Counted from the first letter of the stretch, positions 1 to 10,211 are shown. The stretch is DNA of 64,000 nucleotides from Pseudovibrio brasiliensis (GCF_018282095.1 NZ_CP074126.1:310001-374000), one strand, 5' to 3'. Numbers and translations are program-made. Notes: generated by a model not told the origin, from the letters alone.

Positions 1-2
1 AT

Positions 3-1226
3 TTAACGTGTTGAATTGATGGCAGAGCTAACCGGTATGAGAGAAAGTCCACGCTCTTCCAGCCGTTGAGACCACGCTTCCAACGCATTCAATGTCACCG
101 GAAAGGCCGTCGCAGTCGCAACAGCAATGCCCCGCTGGCGTGCAATGGTCTCCAACTCCAGCAGCTGCGTGCCAATGGCTTCAGCGCTCAGGTTCTGGTC
201 CAACACCAGATCAGCTTGAACAAACGGCACTTTTTGCGTTCCAGCCACTTGGCCAGCTTTGGAACGAGGGGAGGAGCCATCGTCAACATACATCAGGCCT
301 CGGTCCCGCACCTTGCTCAAAAACTCGCTCATGCGGGTCTCATTCGAGGTGAAGCGATCGCCCATGAAGTTCACAAGCCCAACATAGTTGCTGGTCTGCC
401 CAAGAACCCACGAGAGGCGCTCATCATTCTGCTTCTGGTCCAGATTGGTTAGCAAGCTCTGCGGTCCGGCATCATTATCCGGATAATCAAAGGGCTCCAT
501 CGGGGCCTGAAGCAGCACTTCATGGCCGGAAAGGCGTGCAGATTCCATCCAGCTGTTAACGTCGTCCCCATAAGGAGAGAGCCCCAGTGAGATGTCAGCA
601 GGAAGATCCTCAATAGCCTTGATCGTCATATCGGAGTTGAGGCCGATACCGTTGATCAGAATAGCAATCCGCGCCTGCGTAAGCGTCGCCGGATTAGGCC
701 GCCGCGCATAAGCATCCAGCGGACGAACCCCTTCCGGAGAGATCTTTGGAAGTGATCCGAATTTATTCGGTTCCAAAAGCTGTTCGATCGGTTCGGTAGA
801 AAGCGACTCACTGGAGAAACCACCATCCAGCCCCTCATAATCAACGCGGCGTGCCAGATCGACGAGAGACGTCGGCCCACTGGCCTGATCTTTCAGTGCA
901 GATCCAAGCTGGCGGGAAGGGCGATAGCTGCCGTCAGGGCCAACACCGTTGGCGTCAAACTGTTCCGCTTCAATCAGATCCAGCTGGGAGCCATCAGGAA
1001 GGTCGACAATTTCAATGTCGCTGGGAGCAACGCCGTCAAGCGCACTGGAAAGCTCGATGGTTGCCATTGGCTCGCCGCCATTGGGATCATCAACAATGCC
1101 AATCCAGATGAAGCCGGTGGTGAAAATGACAGTCATGATGGCGACACCAATCAGGCCGAGCGGCAATCGCCCGATGCTCCGACGCTTGTTCATTCCAAGC
1201 GGAGCTGTCAAATCGCTCCTAACCAT
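3..1226 (-). CDS. Divergent polysaccharide deacetylase family protein (DUF610/YibQ-like)
   Basis: Predicted membrane-anchored periplasmic protein of the divergent polysaccharide deacetylase family. One N-terminal membrane segment (about residues 23-44 from this start) is followed by a low-complexity linker and a C-terminal NodB-like barrel of about 215 residues. The barrel opens with IAILINGIGLN, where active family members carry two Asp residues (IDD); here they are N-G, so metal-dependent catalysis is doubtful. The reading frame can begin with GTG at 1238, but the ATG at 1226 has a GGGGG ribosome-binding site six bases upstream and is preferred. It follows ctpA on the same strand, the usual alphaproteobacterial order envC-ctpA-DUF610, which suggests an envelope role. 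The substrate is unknown. Confidence 0.85.
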   Translation of the reverse strand: MVRSDLTAPLGMNKRRSIGRLPLGLIGVAIMTVIFTTGFIWIGIVDDPNGGEPMATIELSSALDGVAPSDIEIVDLPDGSQLDLIEAEQFDANGVGPDGSYRPSRQLGSALKDQASGPTSLVDLARRVDYEGLDGGFSSESLSTEPIEQLLEPNKFGSLPKISPEGVRPLDAYARRPNPATLTQARIAILINGIGLNSDMTIKAIEDLPADISLGLSPYGDDVNSWMESARLSGHEVLLQAPMEPFDYPDNDAGPQSLLTNLDQKQNDERLSWVLGQTSNYVGLVNFMGDRFTSNETRMSEFLSKVRDRGLMYVDDGSSPRSKAGQVAGTQKVPFVQADLVLDQNLSAEAIGTQLLELETIARQRGIAVATATAFPVTLNALEAWSQRLEERGLSLIPVSSAINSTR

Positions 1227-1300
1227 TGGTGCCCCCACCCTGTCATAAAATTCCGCCGCGCCAAACGAAGGTTCAGCGCGGCGTACAATATCACTTTATA

Positions 1301-1345
1301 GCATATCCCTGAAATGTAGCTACCGGTTTTCGGAGCGTCATATGC
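1301..1345. repeat. Degenerate REP-like palindrome
   Basis: Arms GCATAT and ATATGC enclose a core containing CCGGTTTTCGG. The layout matches the better preserved elements at 4164-4203 and 11364-11408 (GAAAA-type left arm, GGTTTTCGG right arm). It lies in the gap between ctpA and the DUF610 gene. The match is weaker than in the other copies. Confidence 0.45.
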
Positions 1346-1401
1346 CTGAAAACAAACAGTTAGACCCCGAGCAATCCGGATGAACTGCTCGGGGCACTAA
1401 A

Positions 1402-2736
1402 TCATTTAGATGTGTTTGCTGCACTATCTGCACTTGGTGGGAAGGCTGCATCAGTCTTCTCACCGCGGAGCAGGGCTTTCGCCAGGTTCAGCTGCACGTC
1501 TTTGTCTTTGTCCTGTGGCACATAAGCCTGGCTACCGGAACCTTCATCGCCTTCTTCAGCCTGAAGGTGACCACGAAGACCAGCCTCGCCTTTGGTTTCC
1601 GCACGGCCCTTCAGCTCATCTGGCAGTTCCTGCAAGGAGACGATGTCAGGGCGGATGCCCTTCGCCTGAATGGAGTTGCCGGAAGGTGTGTAGTAGCGCG
1701 CAGTTGTCAGGCGGATAGCACCATTTGCACCCAGTGGAATAATGGTCTGAACAGAACCCTTACCGAAGGAGCGGGTACCCAGAATGGTCGCGCGGCGATG
1801 ATCCTGCAGCGCACCAGCCACAATCTCGGAAGCCGAGGCAGAACCGCCGTTTACCAGAACGATCACAGGTGCACCTTCAGTCAGGTCTCCATTGCGAGCA
1901 TTATAGCGCTGGGTTTCTTCAGCATTACGGCCACGGGTAGAAACGATTTCACCACGGTTCAGGAACGCGTCAGAAACAGCAATCGCCTGATCCAGTAGAC
2001 CACCCGGGTTATTGCGCAGATCCAGCACAAAGCCCTTCAGGTTATCTTCGCCGATTTCAGCAGTCAGCTCATCAACAGCGGTTTCCAGACCGTCAAAGGT
2101 CTGTTCGTTGAACTGGGTGATGCGGATGTAACCGATGTCTTCCTCTTTGTTCCAGCGAACAGAGCGAATGCGGATCACATCACGGGTGATTGTAATATCG
2201 GTAGGCTCATTCAGGCCTTCACGACGAACGGTGATGGTAATGTCTGTATTAACCAGCCCGCGCATCTTCTCGACAGCTTCGTTCAAGGTAAGGCCCATAA
2301 CCTGTTCCCCATCAAGATGGGTAATCAGGTCACCTGCCTGAACGCCAGCTTTGAATGCCGGAGTGTCATCAATTGGAGCGACAACCTTCACAAGGCCGTC
2401 TTCCATGGTCACTTCAATGCCAAGCCCGCCAAACTCACCGCGGGTCTGCACCTGCATGTCGCGGAAGCTTTTTGGTGGCAGATAGCTGGAATGCGGATCA
2501 AGGCTTGTGAGCATGCCGTTGATGGCGGTTTCGATCAGTTTGGAGTCTGCTGGCTCCTCAACATAATCAGAGCGTACACGCTCAAACACATCGCCAAACA
2601 GATTGAGCTGATTGTACGTATCAGCAGACGCAGCTGAAGCTGGTTCAGTAAATCTGAATGGGGCCTGAGAGTATGTTACGACCGCCGTAGCCCCCATGAC
2701 CACGCCAACCAGCAAAAGCGATGCTTTTCGTATCAT
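1402..2736 (-). CDS. ctpA: Carboxy-terminal processing protease CtpA (S41 family)
   Basis: Periplasmic serine protease that trims or degrades proteins from the C terminus. From the chosen start it has 444 residues: a signal/anchor segment (3-24), a helical S41 N-terminal part, a PDZ domain (about 100-170) and the S41 catalytic domain. By alignment to the Prc/Tsp motif the Ser-Lys dyad is S301 in GGSASASE and K326 in SFGKGSVQ. The frame is open to 2772, but the ATG at 2736 overlaps the stop of the upstream envC-like gene as ATGA and has an AAAAGG sequence upstream, so translational coupling is likely. The EnvC-CtpA pairing suggests a shared role in cell-wall hydrolase control. The C terminus is acidic and of low complexity. 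Confidence 0.95.
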   Translation of the reverse strand: MIRKASLLLVGVVMGATAVVTYSQAPFRFTEPASAASADTYNQLNLFGDVFERVRSDYVEEPADSKLIETAINGMLTSLDPHSSYLPPKSFRDMQVQTRGEFGGLGIEVTMEDGLVKVVAPIDDTPAFKAGVQAGDLITHLDGEQVMGLTLNEAVEKMRGLVNTDITITVRREGLNEPTDITITRDVIRIRSVRWNKEEDIGYIRITQFNEQTFDGLETAVDELTAEIGEDNLKGFVLDLRNNPGGLLDQAIAVSDAFLNRGEIVSTRGRNAEETQRYNARNGDLTEGAPVIVLVNGGSASASEIVAGALQDHRRATILGTRSFGKGSVQTIIPLGANGAIRLTTARYYTPSGNSIQAKGIRPDIVSLQELPDELKGRAETKGEAGLRGHLQAEEGDEGSGSQAYVPQDKDKDVQLNLAKALLRGEKTDAAFPPSADSAANTSK

Positions 2737-4109
2737 CCGCGAACCTTTTCGTTTTCGGCGCGTGACCACCATGGGTTGGGGTCGATTGCAGTGCCGTCTT
2801 TCCTGAATTCTACATATAAAACCGGCTGGTCCAAACTAAAATTAAGGTTATTAGCGCTCGCAAGGCGCGTTTCTCCCATTTTAGCGATTGGCTCTCCAGC
2901 TAGAATAAACTGCCCTAACTCCACCATGACATTGTCCAGACCGGACAAAAGCACATGGTATCCGCCGCCTGCATTAACAATTACCATCTGCCCGTATGAG
3001 CGGAAATCCCCTGCATACACCACCCAACCATCAGTGGGGGAGGTGACTTGGGCATTCGGGCGTGTCGCAATGGATTGGCCAGTGGTTACGTTACCAAATC
3101 CATCTGCAACCCCAAAGTCTTGCAGGAGCGTGCCGGAAACCGGATCAGGCAACAGCCCAAGGGTCTCCGAAAAAGCAACAGCCGGTTTCAACCGGCTCGG
3201 ATCAGCAAACGGATCCCCGGAAGCAATCCGGTTCTGCCGCTCAATGTCCGCAAGCCGCGCTGCTTCTGCTGCCCGGCGGCTGCTTTCCACTTCTCGCTCA
3301 AGGTTAGCAAGCAACTCTTTCAAAGAGGTTGCCTTTTCGGCAAGTTCCCTAGCGCGAGCCTTCTCGGCTTCCAGCGCTGCAAGGCTTTCCTGCCGTGCTG
3401 CCTTCTTCTTTTCTAAAAGCAATTCAACACGATGGCGCTCCTCCGCCATCTGTATTGCTCCACTTCGAACCCTGTTGCGCTCTGCTTCAATTTTTGCTCG
3501 AAGCCGAGATAATTCTGCAAGATCACTTGCCAGCGCTTCCGCCTCAATCCGCACTTCCGGCATGATCGAGTTCAGCAGGATCGCACTGCGCACCGCGCCA
3601 AGAGCATCCTGAGGACGCACGACCATGGCTGGCGGCGGGCGATGTCCGATCCTTTGCAAAGCACTTAAAACTTCAGCTAAAACATCTTTACGTTCATTCA
3701 ATGACGCACGTACAGATTGTTCATTTTTTCTGTGGCGACCCAGCCGGGCTTCGGTGGCTTCCAGCTGGTTTTCCAGCTTCTTCATGCGTTCACCGGTGCG
3801 GATCAGCTCTCCGCTCAGGCTCTCACCATCCCGCTCTAACGCACGAATAGACCGTTGAATTTCCTCCCGCTTCTCTTTGGAAAGCGAGATATTCTGGTTC
3901 AGATCACGAAGCTCTTTCTCCCGTGCCTGCTTTTGGCGCAATGCCTCAGCAGCCGGATCTTCAGGATCAATCGCATCCTTCTCAATTTTAAAGGAGACAT
4001 TCGTCAGTTTTTGCGCAGTACTTTGCAGCGGCAGCACAAAGGCAGCCACAAAAAACAAGGCAAAGCTTGTCACTAATTGGAGGAGCAGATTTCCCCTAAA
4101 ACGCAACAA
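2733..4109 (-). CDS. Murein hydrolase activator, EnvC-like (degenerate LytM/M23)
   Basis: Predicted periplasmic activator of cell-wall amidases. It has a hydrophobic signal segment, a long coiled coil rich in Glu/Lys/Arg, and a C-terminal LytM domain. The LytM domain lacks the HxH and HxxxD zinc ligands (it reads GGGYHVLLSGLD), which is the hallmark of EnvC/NlpD-type activators rather than active M23 endopeptidases. The reading frame extends to 4349, but the extra 80 codons run through the REP-like repeats. A TTG at 4109 has GGGAG five bases upstream and directly precedes the signal segment, giving 458 residues, the usual length. It is coupled to ctpA by an ATGA overlap. Confidence 0.88.
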   Translation of the reverse strand: MLRFRGNLLLQLVTSFALFFVAAFVLPLQSTAQKLTNVSFKIEKDAIDPEDPAAEALRQKQAREKELRDLNQNISLSKEKREEIQRSIRALERDGESLSGELIRTGERMKKLENQLEATEARLGRHRKNEQSVRASLNERKDVLAEVLSALQRIGHRPPPAMVVRPQDALGAVRSAILLNSIMPEVRIEAEALASDLAELSRLRAKIEAERNRVRSGAIQMAEERHRVELLLEKKKAARQESLAALEAEKARARELAEKATSLKELLANLEREVESSRRAAEAARLADIERQNRIASGDPFADPSRLKPAVAFSETLGLLPDPVSGTLLQDFGVADGFGNVTTGQSIATRPNAQVTSPTDGWVVYAGDFRSYGQMVIVNAGGGYHVLLSGLDNVMVELGQFILAGEPIAKMGETRLASANNLNFSLDQPVLYVEFRKDGTAIDPNPWWSRAENEKVRG

Positions 4110-4163
4110 CTGAACTCCCAAAGTGCAGCGCAGAGCAAGACGCCGACTTTCTTCAATACTGTG

Positions 4164-4203
4164 GCGTATTCCGGAAAAGTGGTCCCGGTTTTCGGGAATA
4201 CGC
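4164..4203. repeat. REP-like palindrome, well-preserved copy
   Basis: Fifteen-base arms, GCGTATTCCGGAAAA and TTTTCGGGAATACGC, pair with one mismatch around a ten-base centre. It lies upstream of the EnvC-like gene. Such palindromes are common in intergenic regions of rhizobia and their relatives. Related copies occur at 1301, 11364 and 11420. Confidence 0.75.
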
Positions 4204-4215
4204 TTTAACAAAGTG

Positions 4216-4249
4216 TTAGAGCATGATGCGCGAGCGCAGCTTGCTCTAA
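4216..4249. repeat. Second short inverted repeat next to the REP-like element
   Basis: TTAGAGCA (4216-4223) and TGCTCTAA (4242-4249) are perfect eight-base arms around an 18-base centre that starts TGATGCGCG. The AGAGCATGATGCGCG-type motif is a familiar companion of the 40-bp palindrome in this bacterial group. Together they fill most of the 387-base gap between the glycosyltransferase gene and the EnvC-like gene; nothing else is evident there. Confidence 0.6.
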
Positions 4250-4496
4250 ACGTCGACGCAGACCAACCCTGCTTAGAAAAACAGGCACACGGCCTCAAAG
4301 TTAACGCCGAGGATAATGCTCCACACAGCGTTAAGGAAGTGTCAACCACGTTGCAGGCTTAGCGGCTTCCGGTAAAAACATCAATATCTGCGCCTGATTT
4401 GTAATGTTCAGGCACATCTATACAATGCCTTGCAGTGAAGAAGCCAAAGTAAGGACGACACAAGGCAGCTACAGATTTAGCAGTGTTGTTCAACAG

Positions 4497-5678
4497 CTAT
4501 GAGAGCTCAGTTTCTCTGATTTTATGAGAGAAAGCTGCTTCACACGCATTCTGGAGTTCTTCGTGAACAATGTGTTCGCTTGTGTCTACCGGCTTGATCT
4601 CGTCTCGATCTGTCTTCCAGCTTGTGCTGATTGCATTGAAGTGACAGAGCGTTGCATTGCGCAAAAAAGGCTTCATGCGGGTAAAGAAAGGGTGCAACCA
4701 CGCAGCATGCTTCGGTTCAGGCCGGACACCATGAGCTTTGAACTGGATGTTTTTTGGAATGCGTGAAGGAACTGCTACCCATTTGCGATGCGTTACAGCT
4801 GGTGGGTTAGTTGTGTGCTGAAACATATGGTGCCGCCGCTCGTCGAGAGACTTAAGCTTACTTAGGTCAGCATTGGTTACTGGCTCCACCCAGATACCCG
4901 GAATGAGAAAGTAGCCCAGAAAACTATCTTTCAAACCGGAGAATACAGATGCACCTTTCTCGCAGACAACAAACTCATCAACGTCACAGAACAGCAGTGC
5001 TTCAGTTGTTTGAACGTATTTCCAGCGCAGCAATTGGAGAATGGAGCGCTGCAGGAACTTGATTTCACGCATCTTTGGCGGTCCATACTTAAACGGTGCA
5101 TGAACCACCTCAAACTCGATGTCGAGGTCTGATTGCTCTAGTGCATCGTGAATGTCTTGCGCGCGTTTCGGACTTTTGCTGTTCTCAAAGAGAACCAGAG
5201 CATTTACCCCATGGTTTACAACATTAAACCGCACCCAATCCAAAATCCATGGAACTGGGGTATCCTTACATAAAGTCGACAGGGCGTGTTTGCCTTTGAA
5301 ACGCTTGCATGCGCTCGGACTTACATTGAGCTGAATCTGAACGCCATTCAGCGTCATGTCGATCTTGGCGATTGCCTGATCTGGAGAAACTTGGATCCAG
5401 ATCTCGTGAATTTGCTTTAATTTTCGATGCTTGGCCGTTAGCTTTTGAGACCCGATTGCAAATGATGCTTTCGCAAGTTCTGCTTCATATCCTAAAGGTT
5501 TTGGACCGATGAGAATGATATGGGCGCCATCAAAGGAGCGGAAAACATCATAAAACAAGGTTGAAGCATCAAATTTGTCTTTGAAATCTTCTTCTCTATA
5601 TTTTTTATGTGATGGAAAGATACGTTTTAGGTCAAAGGTTTCCAGCTGCACAACGCAGTCAGTCAGGTAAGTCAACAT
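4497..5678 (-). CDS. Glycosyltransferase family 92-like protein
   Basis: Predicted cytoplasmic sugar transferase of 393 residues. The middle part resembles GT92/DUF23-type glycosyltransferases: a block around LVLFENSKSP (161-170), then PKMREIKFLQR and a DxD-type metal and nucleotide-sugar motif at 232-234 in LFCDVDEFVV. A C-terminal PEPKHAAWLHPF-like block and FLRNATLCHF resemble conserved family segments. There is no signal peptide or membrane segment. The first 130 residues are not recognised. It stands alone between the REP-like repeats and rlmH, so the acceptor (perhaps capsule or exopolysaccharide) cannot be inferred. Confidence 0.75.
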   Translation of the reverse strand: MLTYLTDCVVQLETFDLKRIFPSHKKYREEDFKDKFDASTLFYDVFRSFDGAHIILIGPKPLGYEAELAKASFAIGSQKLTAKHRKLKQIHEIWIQVSPDQAIAKIDMTLNGVQIQLNVSPSACKRFKGKHALSTLCKDTPVPWILDWVRFNVVNHGVNALVLFENSKSPKRAQDIHDALEQSDLDIEFEVVHAPFKYGPPKMREIKFLQRSILQLLRWKYVQTTEALLFCDVDEFVVCEKGASVFSGLKDSFLGYFLIPGIWVEPVTNADLSKLKSLDERRHHMFQHTTNPPAVTHRKWVAVPSRIPKNIQFKAHGVRPEPKHAAWLHPFFTRMKPFLRNATLCHFNAISTSWKTDRDEIKPVDTSEHIVHEELQNACEAAFSHKIRETELS

Positions 5679-5861
5679 AGAGAAATCTTAAATCTATAAG
5701 CAAGTTTGAAGTTGCCCACTTCTAACCGTGCTTTGTCACAGTCGGTAGAAAAATCCTGTCAGGCATGCAGAGATTTAGGCACTAAGAAAAAAACTGTGAC
5801 ACTATTGCACGCCTCACAGCTGAAAGATGCTTATCAGCCTATTTGAAGCGCCCCACGCCAA

Positions 5862-6344
5862 CTATGCGCGGTGGTAGGGATGTCCGGTTAAAATTGTAAT
5901 AGCGCGATAGATTTGTTCGCCGCACATAATGCGGACGAGCTGGTGGGGCCATGTCATGGAGCCGAGGGCCAGCTTCAGGTCTGCGCGTTGCAGCAGCGCC
6001 TGTCCGTGCCCGTCTGCACCACCAATGGCGAGAACCACGTCAGAGATTCCCTGATCTGCCCAGCCGCCAACCTTTTTGGCAAAGGCCTCACTGGAAAGTG
6101 CCTTGCCGTGCTCATCCAGTGCAATAAGGATCGCGCCGGAAGGAAGCGCATTGAGCAGAAGTTGCGCCTCTTCGTCTTTTCTGTCTTGCGTGCGGGAAGC
6201 CCGGCTCTCTGAAAATTCAACCACGGACACGGAGGTGATGCCAACGGAACGGCCAGCTTTGCGAGCCCGGTCCAGATAGCGTTCGTACATGTCCTTTTCC
6301 GCGCCAGCTTTCATTTTGCCAACGCAGGCAATCGTGACTTTCAT
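5862..6344 (-). CDS. rlmH: 23S rRNA (pseudouridine1915-N3)-methyltransferase RlmH
   Basis: SPOUT-type methyltransferase that modifies pseudouridine 1915 in helix 69 of 23S rRNA, using SAM. Its 160 residues match the family length. The C-terminal trefoil knot is recognisable by ALDEHGKALSS, LAIGGADGHG, SMTWPHQLVRI and the terminal YHRA. It lies downstream of rsfS on the same strand, the conserved rsfS-rlmH order. Confidence 0.96.
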   Translation of the reverse strand: MKVTIACVGKMKAGAEKDMYERYLDRARKAGRSVGITSVSVVEFSESRASRTQDRKDEEAQLLLNALPSGAILIALDEHGKALSSEAFAKKVGGWADQGISDVVLAIGGADGHGQALLQRADLKLALGSMTWPHQLVRIMCGEQIYRAITILTGHPYHRA

Positions 6345-6500
6345 AAAGTCTCCGGGTTTAGTTCAGAGTTGCCCGCAAGAAGATCTCATGCAGATGTATG
6401 AGCACCTGCATCAGCGGCACTTGTCCAGACTCCCTCATTCCCCCAAAAGGGCAGAGAAACTAGATACTGCAATACTCAGTGCTTCAAAGAAGCACTGATA

Positions 6501-6932
6501 CTATCCGATGAACTGCGTTGGTGCAGAGCTATCCGCAGACCACATCTTTTCTACATTGTAGAATGTGCGGACTTCTGGGCGGAAAATGTGAATGATTGCA
6601 TCACCGATATCGATGAGCACCCAGTCACAATGTGGCATACCCTCTACGCGAGCGTTACCGTAGCCAGCATTTTTCAGATCACGGAGCAAGTGGTCAGCAA
6701 CAGCGCCCACATGGCGGTGAGAGCGGCCAGAAGCCACAACCATGTGATCAGCCAATGCAGACTTGCCAGCAAGATCGAGTGATACGATGTCCTCAGCCTT
6801 GGAATCTTCCAGACTGTTGAGGATCAGTGCAAGCACATCCCCATCTTTGGTGGGATCGTGCGATTGAAGAGGAGCGATGGTGTCCGTCCCTTCATGTTGA
6901 GTTGTCATGGTCAGCTTAAGAGCCCTCGCCAT
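6501..6932 (-). CDS. rsfS: Ribosomal silencing factor RsfS
   Basis: Binds ribosomal protein L14 and blocks subunit joining when nutrients are short. The core from about residue 32 carries the family blocks DIVSLDLAGKSALADHMVVA, GRSHRHVGAVAD, DWVLIDIGDAIIHIF and FYNVEKMW. The first 25 residues are poorly conserved; an internal ATG at 6908 (MTTQHEG) is an alternative start, and neither start has a strong ribosome-binding site. It lies between nadD and rlmH. Confidence 0.94.
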   Translation of the reverse strand: MARALKLTMTTQHEGTDTIAPLQSHDPTKDGDVLALILNSLEDSKAEDIVSLDLAGKSALADHMVVASGRSHRHVGAVADHLLRDLKNAGYGNARVEGMPHCDWVLIDIGDAIIHIFRPEVRTFYNVEKMWSADSSAPTQFIG

Positions 6933-7059
6933 GGTTAGAGAAAGCAGTAGTCTGCTGTTTGAGAAAGCTTGAAATGCACAAACTCAAGCCTTCCGTCAAG
7001 AAGAATACTCAGGTCCCTATGGCATTTTCAAGACACTAGTTTCCGCAAAAAGCGCAAAG

Positions 7060-7737
7060 TTACCCTGGGGTGTGTCCTCTATTCCTCAGTAGAGTGGAAG
7101 AGGTTTCGTCCAGCGGACCGCGTAAAATGGTCCAGCACGGGGCTTTGCACTCAGGCAGTTGGTCTGCACTTTTTTCTTTTAGTTGAGCAAAGGCATACCG
7201 TTGGCAAACTTGAGCGGAAAGCGACGAAAGAGTCGCCTTGGGCCGGTCAACAATTGCCACCGGCACCCCTTCTATAATGCTCTGCCAGTTTTGCCAATGG
7301 TGAAAATTGGAGAGATTGTCCGCACCCATCAGCCAGACAAACTTGAGATGCGGCCGCCGCACCTGCAGTTGCTGTATCGTACTCGCAGTGTAGGAGGTGC
7401 CCAGCACTTTTTCAAAAGCGGTCACCTTCATCTGTGGGTGCCGCGCAAGGTCTTTAACCGCAGCAACGCGCTCTTCCAGTGGTGCTAAATCACGATGAGA
7501 TTTGAGTGGGTTGCCCGGAGTAACCAGCCACCAGACCTGATGCAGCTTCAAGCGCCGCAGAGCTGTTTCCGCCACAAGCAAGTGGCCGGGATGCGGAGGA
7601 TTGAACGATCCCCCAAACAAACCAATGCGATTTCCATCAGCTGCATAGGGAAGGCGCATCCAGTCCGGCTGCACGTTCCCCAACTTGCCCCAAAGCTTAC
7701 CGTGATTTTCTATCGCGTGCGGTTTGGTGTTCGTCAT
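7060..7737 (-). CDS. nadD: Nicotinate-nucleotide adenylyltransferase NadD
   Basis: Transfers AMP from ATP to nicotinate mononucleotide in NAD synthesis. It has the nucleotidyltransferase motif [11 protein letters not shown] (HxGH type), [10 protein letters not shown] and [11 protein letters not shown], and ends with the SSTLLR block equivalent to the usual ISSTxIR. The N terminus carries about 35 residues before the Rossmann fold, as is common in alphaproteobacteria. Its ATG overlaps the proA stop as ATGA, indicating translational coupling. Confidence 0.95.
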   Translation of the reverse strand: MTNTKPHAIENHGKLWGKLGNVQPDWMRLPYAADGNRIGLFGGSFNPPHPGHLLVAETALRRLKLHQVWWLVTPGNPLKSHRDLAPLEERVAAVKDLARHPQMKVTAFEKVLGTSYTASTIQQLQVRRPHLKFVWLMGADNLSNFHHWQNWQSIIEGVPVAIVDRPKATLSSLSAQVCQRYAFAQLKEKSADQLPECKAPCWTILRGPLDETSSTLLRNRGHTPG

Positions 7738-9029
7738 GGACGTGTTTGGCCGTTCCCGCGAACAACGTATTTGAAGCTGGTCAGCTGCTCGACGCCAACG
7801 GGACCGCGTGCATGCATGCGGCCTGTTGCGATGCCAATTTCAGCACCCATGCCAAACTCACCGCCATCCGCAAACTGTGTGGATGCATTGTGAAGAACAA
7901 TCGCTGAGTCCACCTGAGCAAAGAATTTGCGGGCTGCGATCTGATCTTCAGTGATAATGCAATCGGTGTGGTTGGAACCATAGGTGCCGATATGCTCAAT
8001 CGCTTCTTCCAGACCTCCAACAATCTTCACGGAGATGATTGCGTCCAGATATTCGGTTGACCAGTCGTCCTCTGTCGCCTCAGAAGCGGTTGGGCACAGC
8101 ATCATGACTTCTTCATCACCGCGGATCTGACAGCGCTTCTCCTGAAGTGCTGCAAGAATTGGTGGCAGAATGGTTGCCGCAACAGCTTCATCAACGAGAA
8201 GGGTCTCAGCAGCGCCGCAGATACCTGTCCGGCGCATCTTGGAATTGACGACAATGTCGATCGCCTTGTCCAGATCGGCCTTCTTGTCGATGAAGATGTG
8301 AACCAGACCCTCAAGGTGCGCAAACACAGGCACGCGGGCTTCATCCTGAACGCGGGCAACAAGGCTCTTGCCGCCACGTGGAATGATTACGTCCAGATTA
8401 CCATCCAGACCCTTTAGCATCTCACCAACAGCCGCACGGTCTTTCACCGGCACAATCTGGATCGCATCAACTGGCAATCTAGCATCTGCAAGGCCAGCCT
8501 GCAGTGCTGTGTAGATAGCGAGGTTGGAGTTGATGGTGTCAGAGCCGCCACGCAGCACAACCGCATTACCTGCTTTAAGGCACAGAGCGCCAGCATCTGC
8601 AGTCACGTTCGGACGGCTTTCATAAATCACGCCAATCACACCCAACGGCGTGCGCACGCGGGAAATGTCCAGACCATTTGGACGCTTCCACTCAGCAATG
8701 GTGGAGCCAACAGGATCATCTAGTTTGGCAATGTCTTCCAGTGCGCAGGCGATTGCCTCAATGCGCTCTTCATTCAGCGTACCGCGATCAATGAAGGAAG
8801 CCAGTTGACCGTTGGCCTTCATGCTCTCCAGATCAACAGCATTCGCTTTCAGGATGTCCGGGGTTGCAGCGCGAACGGCAGCAGCCATCGCTTCCAGGCC
8901 TTTGTTCTTCTGGCTTGTGGGGGCAATTGCAAGAACACGTGCAGCAGCGCGCGCTTTCTTGCCAATGGTTGCCATCAGGTCGCGAACATCGGTGTTGTCC
9001 GCATTTGCCACTTCAGAAGTATTCAGCAT
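7734..9029 (-). CDS. proA: Gamma-glutamyl phosphate reductase ProA
   Basis: Second step of proline synthesis: NADPH-dependent reduction of glutamyl-5-phosphate to the semialdehyde. It belongs to the aldehyde dehydrogenase superfamily; the catalytic Cys lies in [12 protein letters not shown], and [12 protein letters not shown] and [14 protein letters not shown] are family blocks. The frame extends to a TTG at 9035, but the ATG at 9029 sits eight bases after AAGGG and is preferred (431 residues). It follows proB after 52 bases. Confidence 0.96.
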   Translation of the reverse strand: MLNTSEVANADNTDVRDLMATIGKKARAAARVLAIAPTSQKNKGLEAMAAAVRAATPDILKANAVDLESMKANGQLASFIDRGTLNEERIEAIACALEDIAKLDDPVGSTIAEWKRPNGLDISRVRTPLGVIGVIYESRPNVTADAGALCLKAGNAVVLRGGSDTINSNLAIYTALQAGLADARLPVDAIQIVPVKDRAAVGEMLKGLDGNLDVIIPRGGKSLVARVQDEARVPVFAHLEGLVHIFIDKKADLDKAIDIVVNSKMRRTGICGAAETLLVDEAVAATILPPILAALQEKRCQIRGDEEVMMLCPTASEATEDDWSTEYLDAIISVKIVGGLEEAIEHIGTYGSNHTDCIITEDQIAARKFFAQVDSAIVLHNASTQFADGGEFGMGAEIGIATGRMHARGPVGVEQLTSFKYVVRGNGQTRP

Positions 9030-9081
9030 CTGCAAAACCCTTAAGTCATCACTGGTTGAACTTGCTCAACCTAAACAGTTT

Positions 9082-10211
9082 CTATGAATTGTCCAAATCA
9101 GATGTAGAGAGCACAAGGTCGTCCGTATGGATCATCTCGGCGCGTCCCGGGTAGCCAACAATGGCTTCAATTTCCTTGCTGTTGCGTCCAATGATGAGAG
9201 AGGCCTCACCATAATCGTAGGCAACAAGGCCGCGTCCCACATCATGGCCATCCGCATCAACAATGCGCACCGCATCACCACGGGTGAAAGTGCCTTCCAC
9301 CTTGGTCACACCAGCGGGCAACAAGCTCTTGCCAGCCTTCACGGCCTTCAGTGCGCCTGCATCCAGTTGGATGGTGCCATGCGGCTTCAGATGGCCGCTG
9401 ATCCACGTCTTGCGGGCGCGGGATGGAGAAGAGGGGGCAGGGAACCATGTGGCTCGTGCGCCGTTCTTAATCGCATCCAGTGGGTTCAGCGTTTTGCCGC
9501 TGGCGATGATCATCGTGGTGCCTGCGCTTTGCGCAATCTTGGCCGCGTCGATCTTGGTCTTCATACCGCCGGAGGAAAACGCAGTGCCAGGCGCACCTGC
9601 CATGGCCTCAATCTCCTGCGTAACTTGAGGAACCTCAGGCAGGAATATCGCATTCGGATCAGTCTGAGGCGCGGCAGTGTAAAGCCCGTCCACGTCAGAA
9701 AGCAGCACCAGCAGGTCCGCACTTGCCATGGTCGCCACACGGGCGCCCAGGCGGTCATTGTCGCCATAGCGGATCTCAGAGGTCGCCACGCTGTCATTCT
9801 CGTTGATGATCGGTACAGCACTCATCTTGAGCAGAGTGCTGATTGTCTCGCGCGCGTTGAGATAACGGCGGCGCTCTTCTGTGTCGCCAAGGGTCAGCAG
9901 GATCTGACCAGCCGTCAGACCACGTGCACCGAGAATTTCAGAGTAAGCCTGAGCAAGTGCAATCTGACCCACGGAAGCGGCGGCCTGCGCCTGCTCCAGC
10001 TTCAAGGGGCCTGCGGGCAAACCAAGCACACCACGACCAAGAGCAATAGAACCGGAGGAGACCACTAGAACCTCTTTCCCTGTTTGGGAAAGAGCCTGCA
10101 GATCATCCGCCAGAGATTCCAGCCACTCCCGCTTCAACCGGCCATTTTCTACCAGCAGGGCAGAGCCGATTTTTACGGTGATGCGTTTATAGTCGCTCAG
10201 ACTTCGGGCCA

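Noticed and set aside
4216-4249. Possible factor-independent terminator of the glycosyltransferase region
   Set aside because: The arms are widely spaced and match a known intergenic repeat style; no T run follows.
9127-10068. 313-codon plus-strand frame opposite proB
   Set aside because: Shadow of the proB coding strand; His/Gln/Arg-rich and without any family resemblance.
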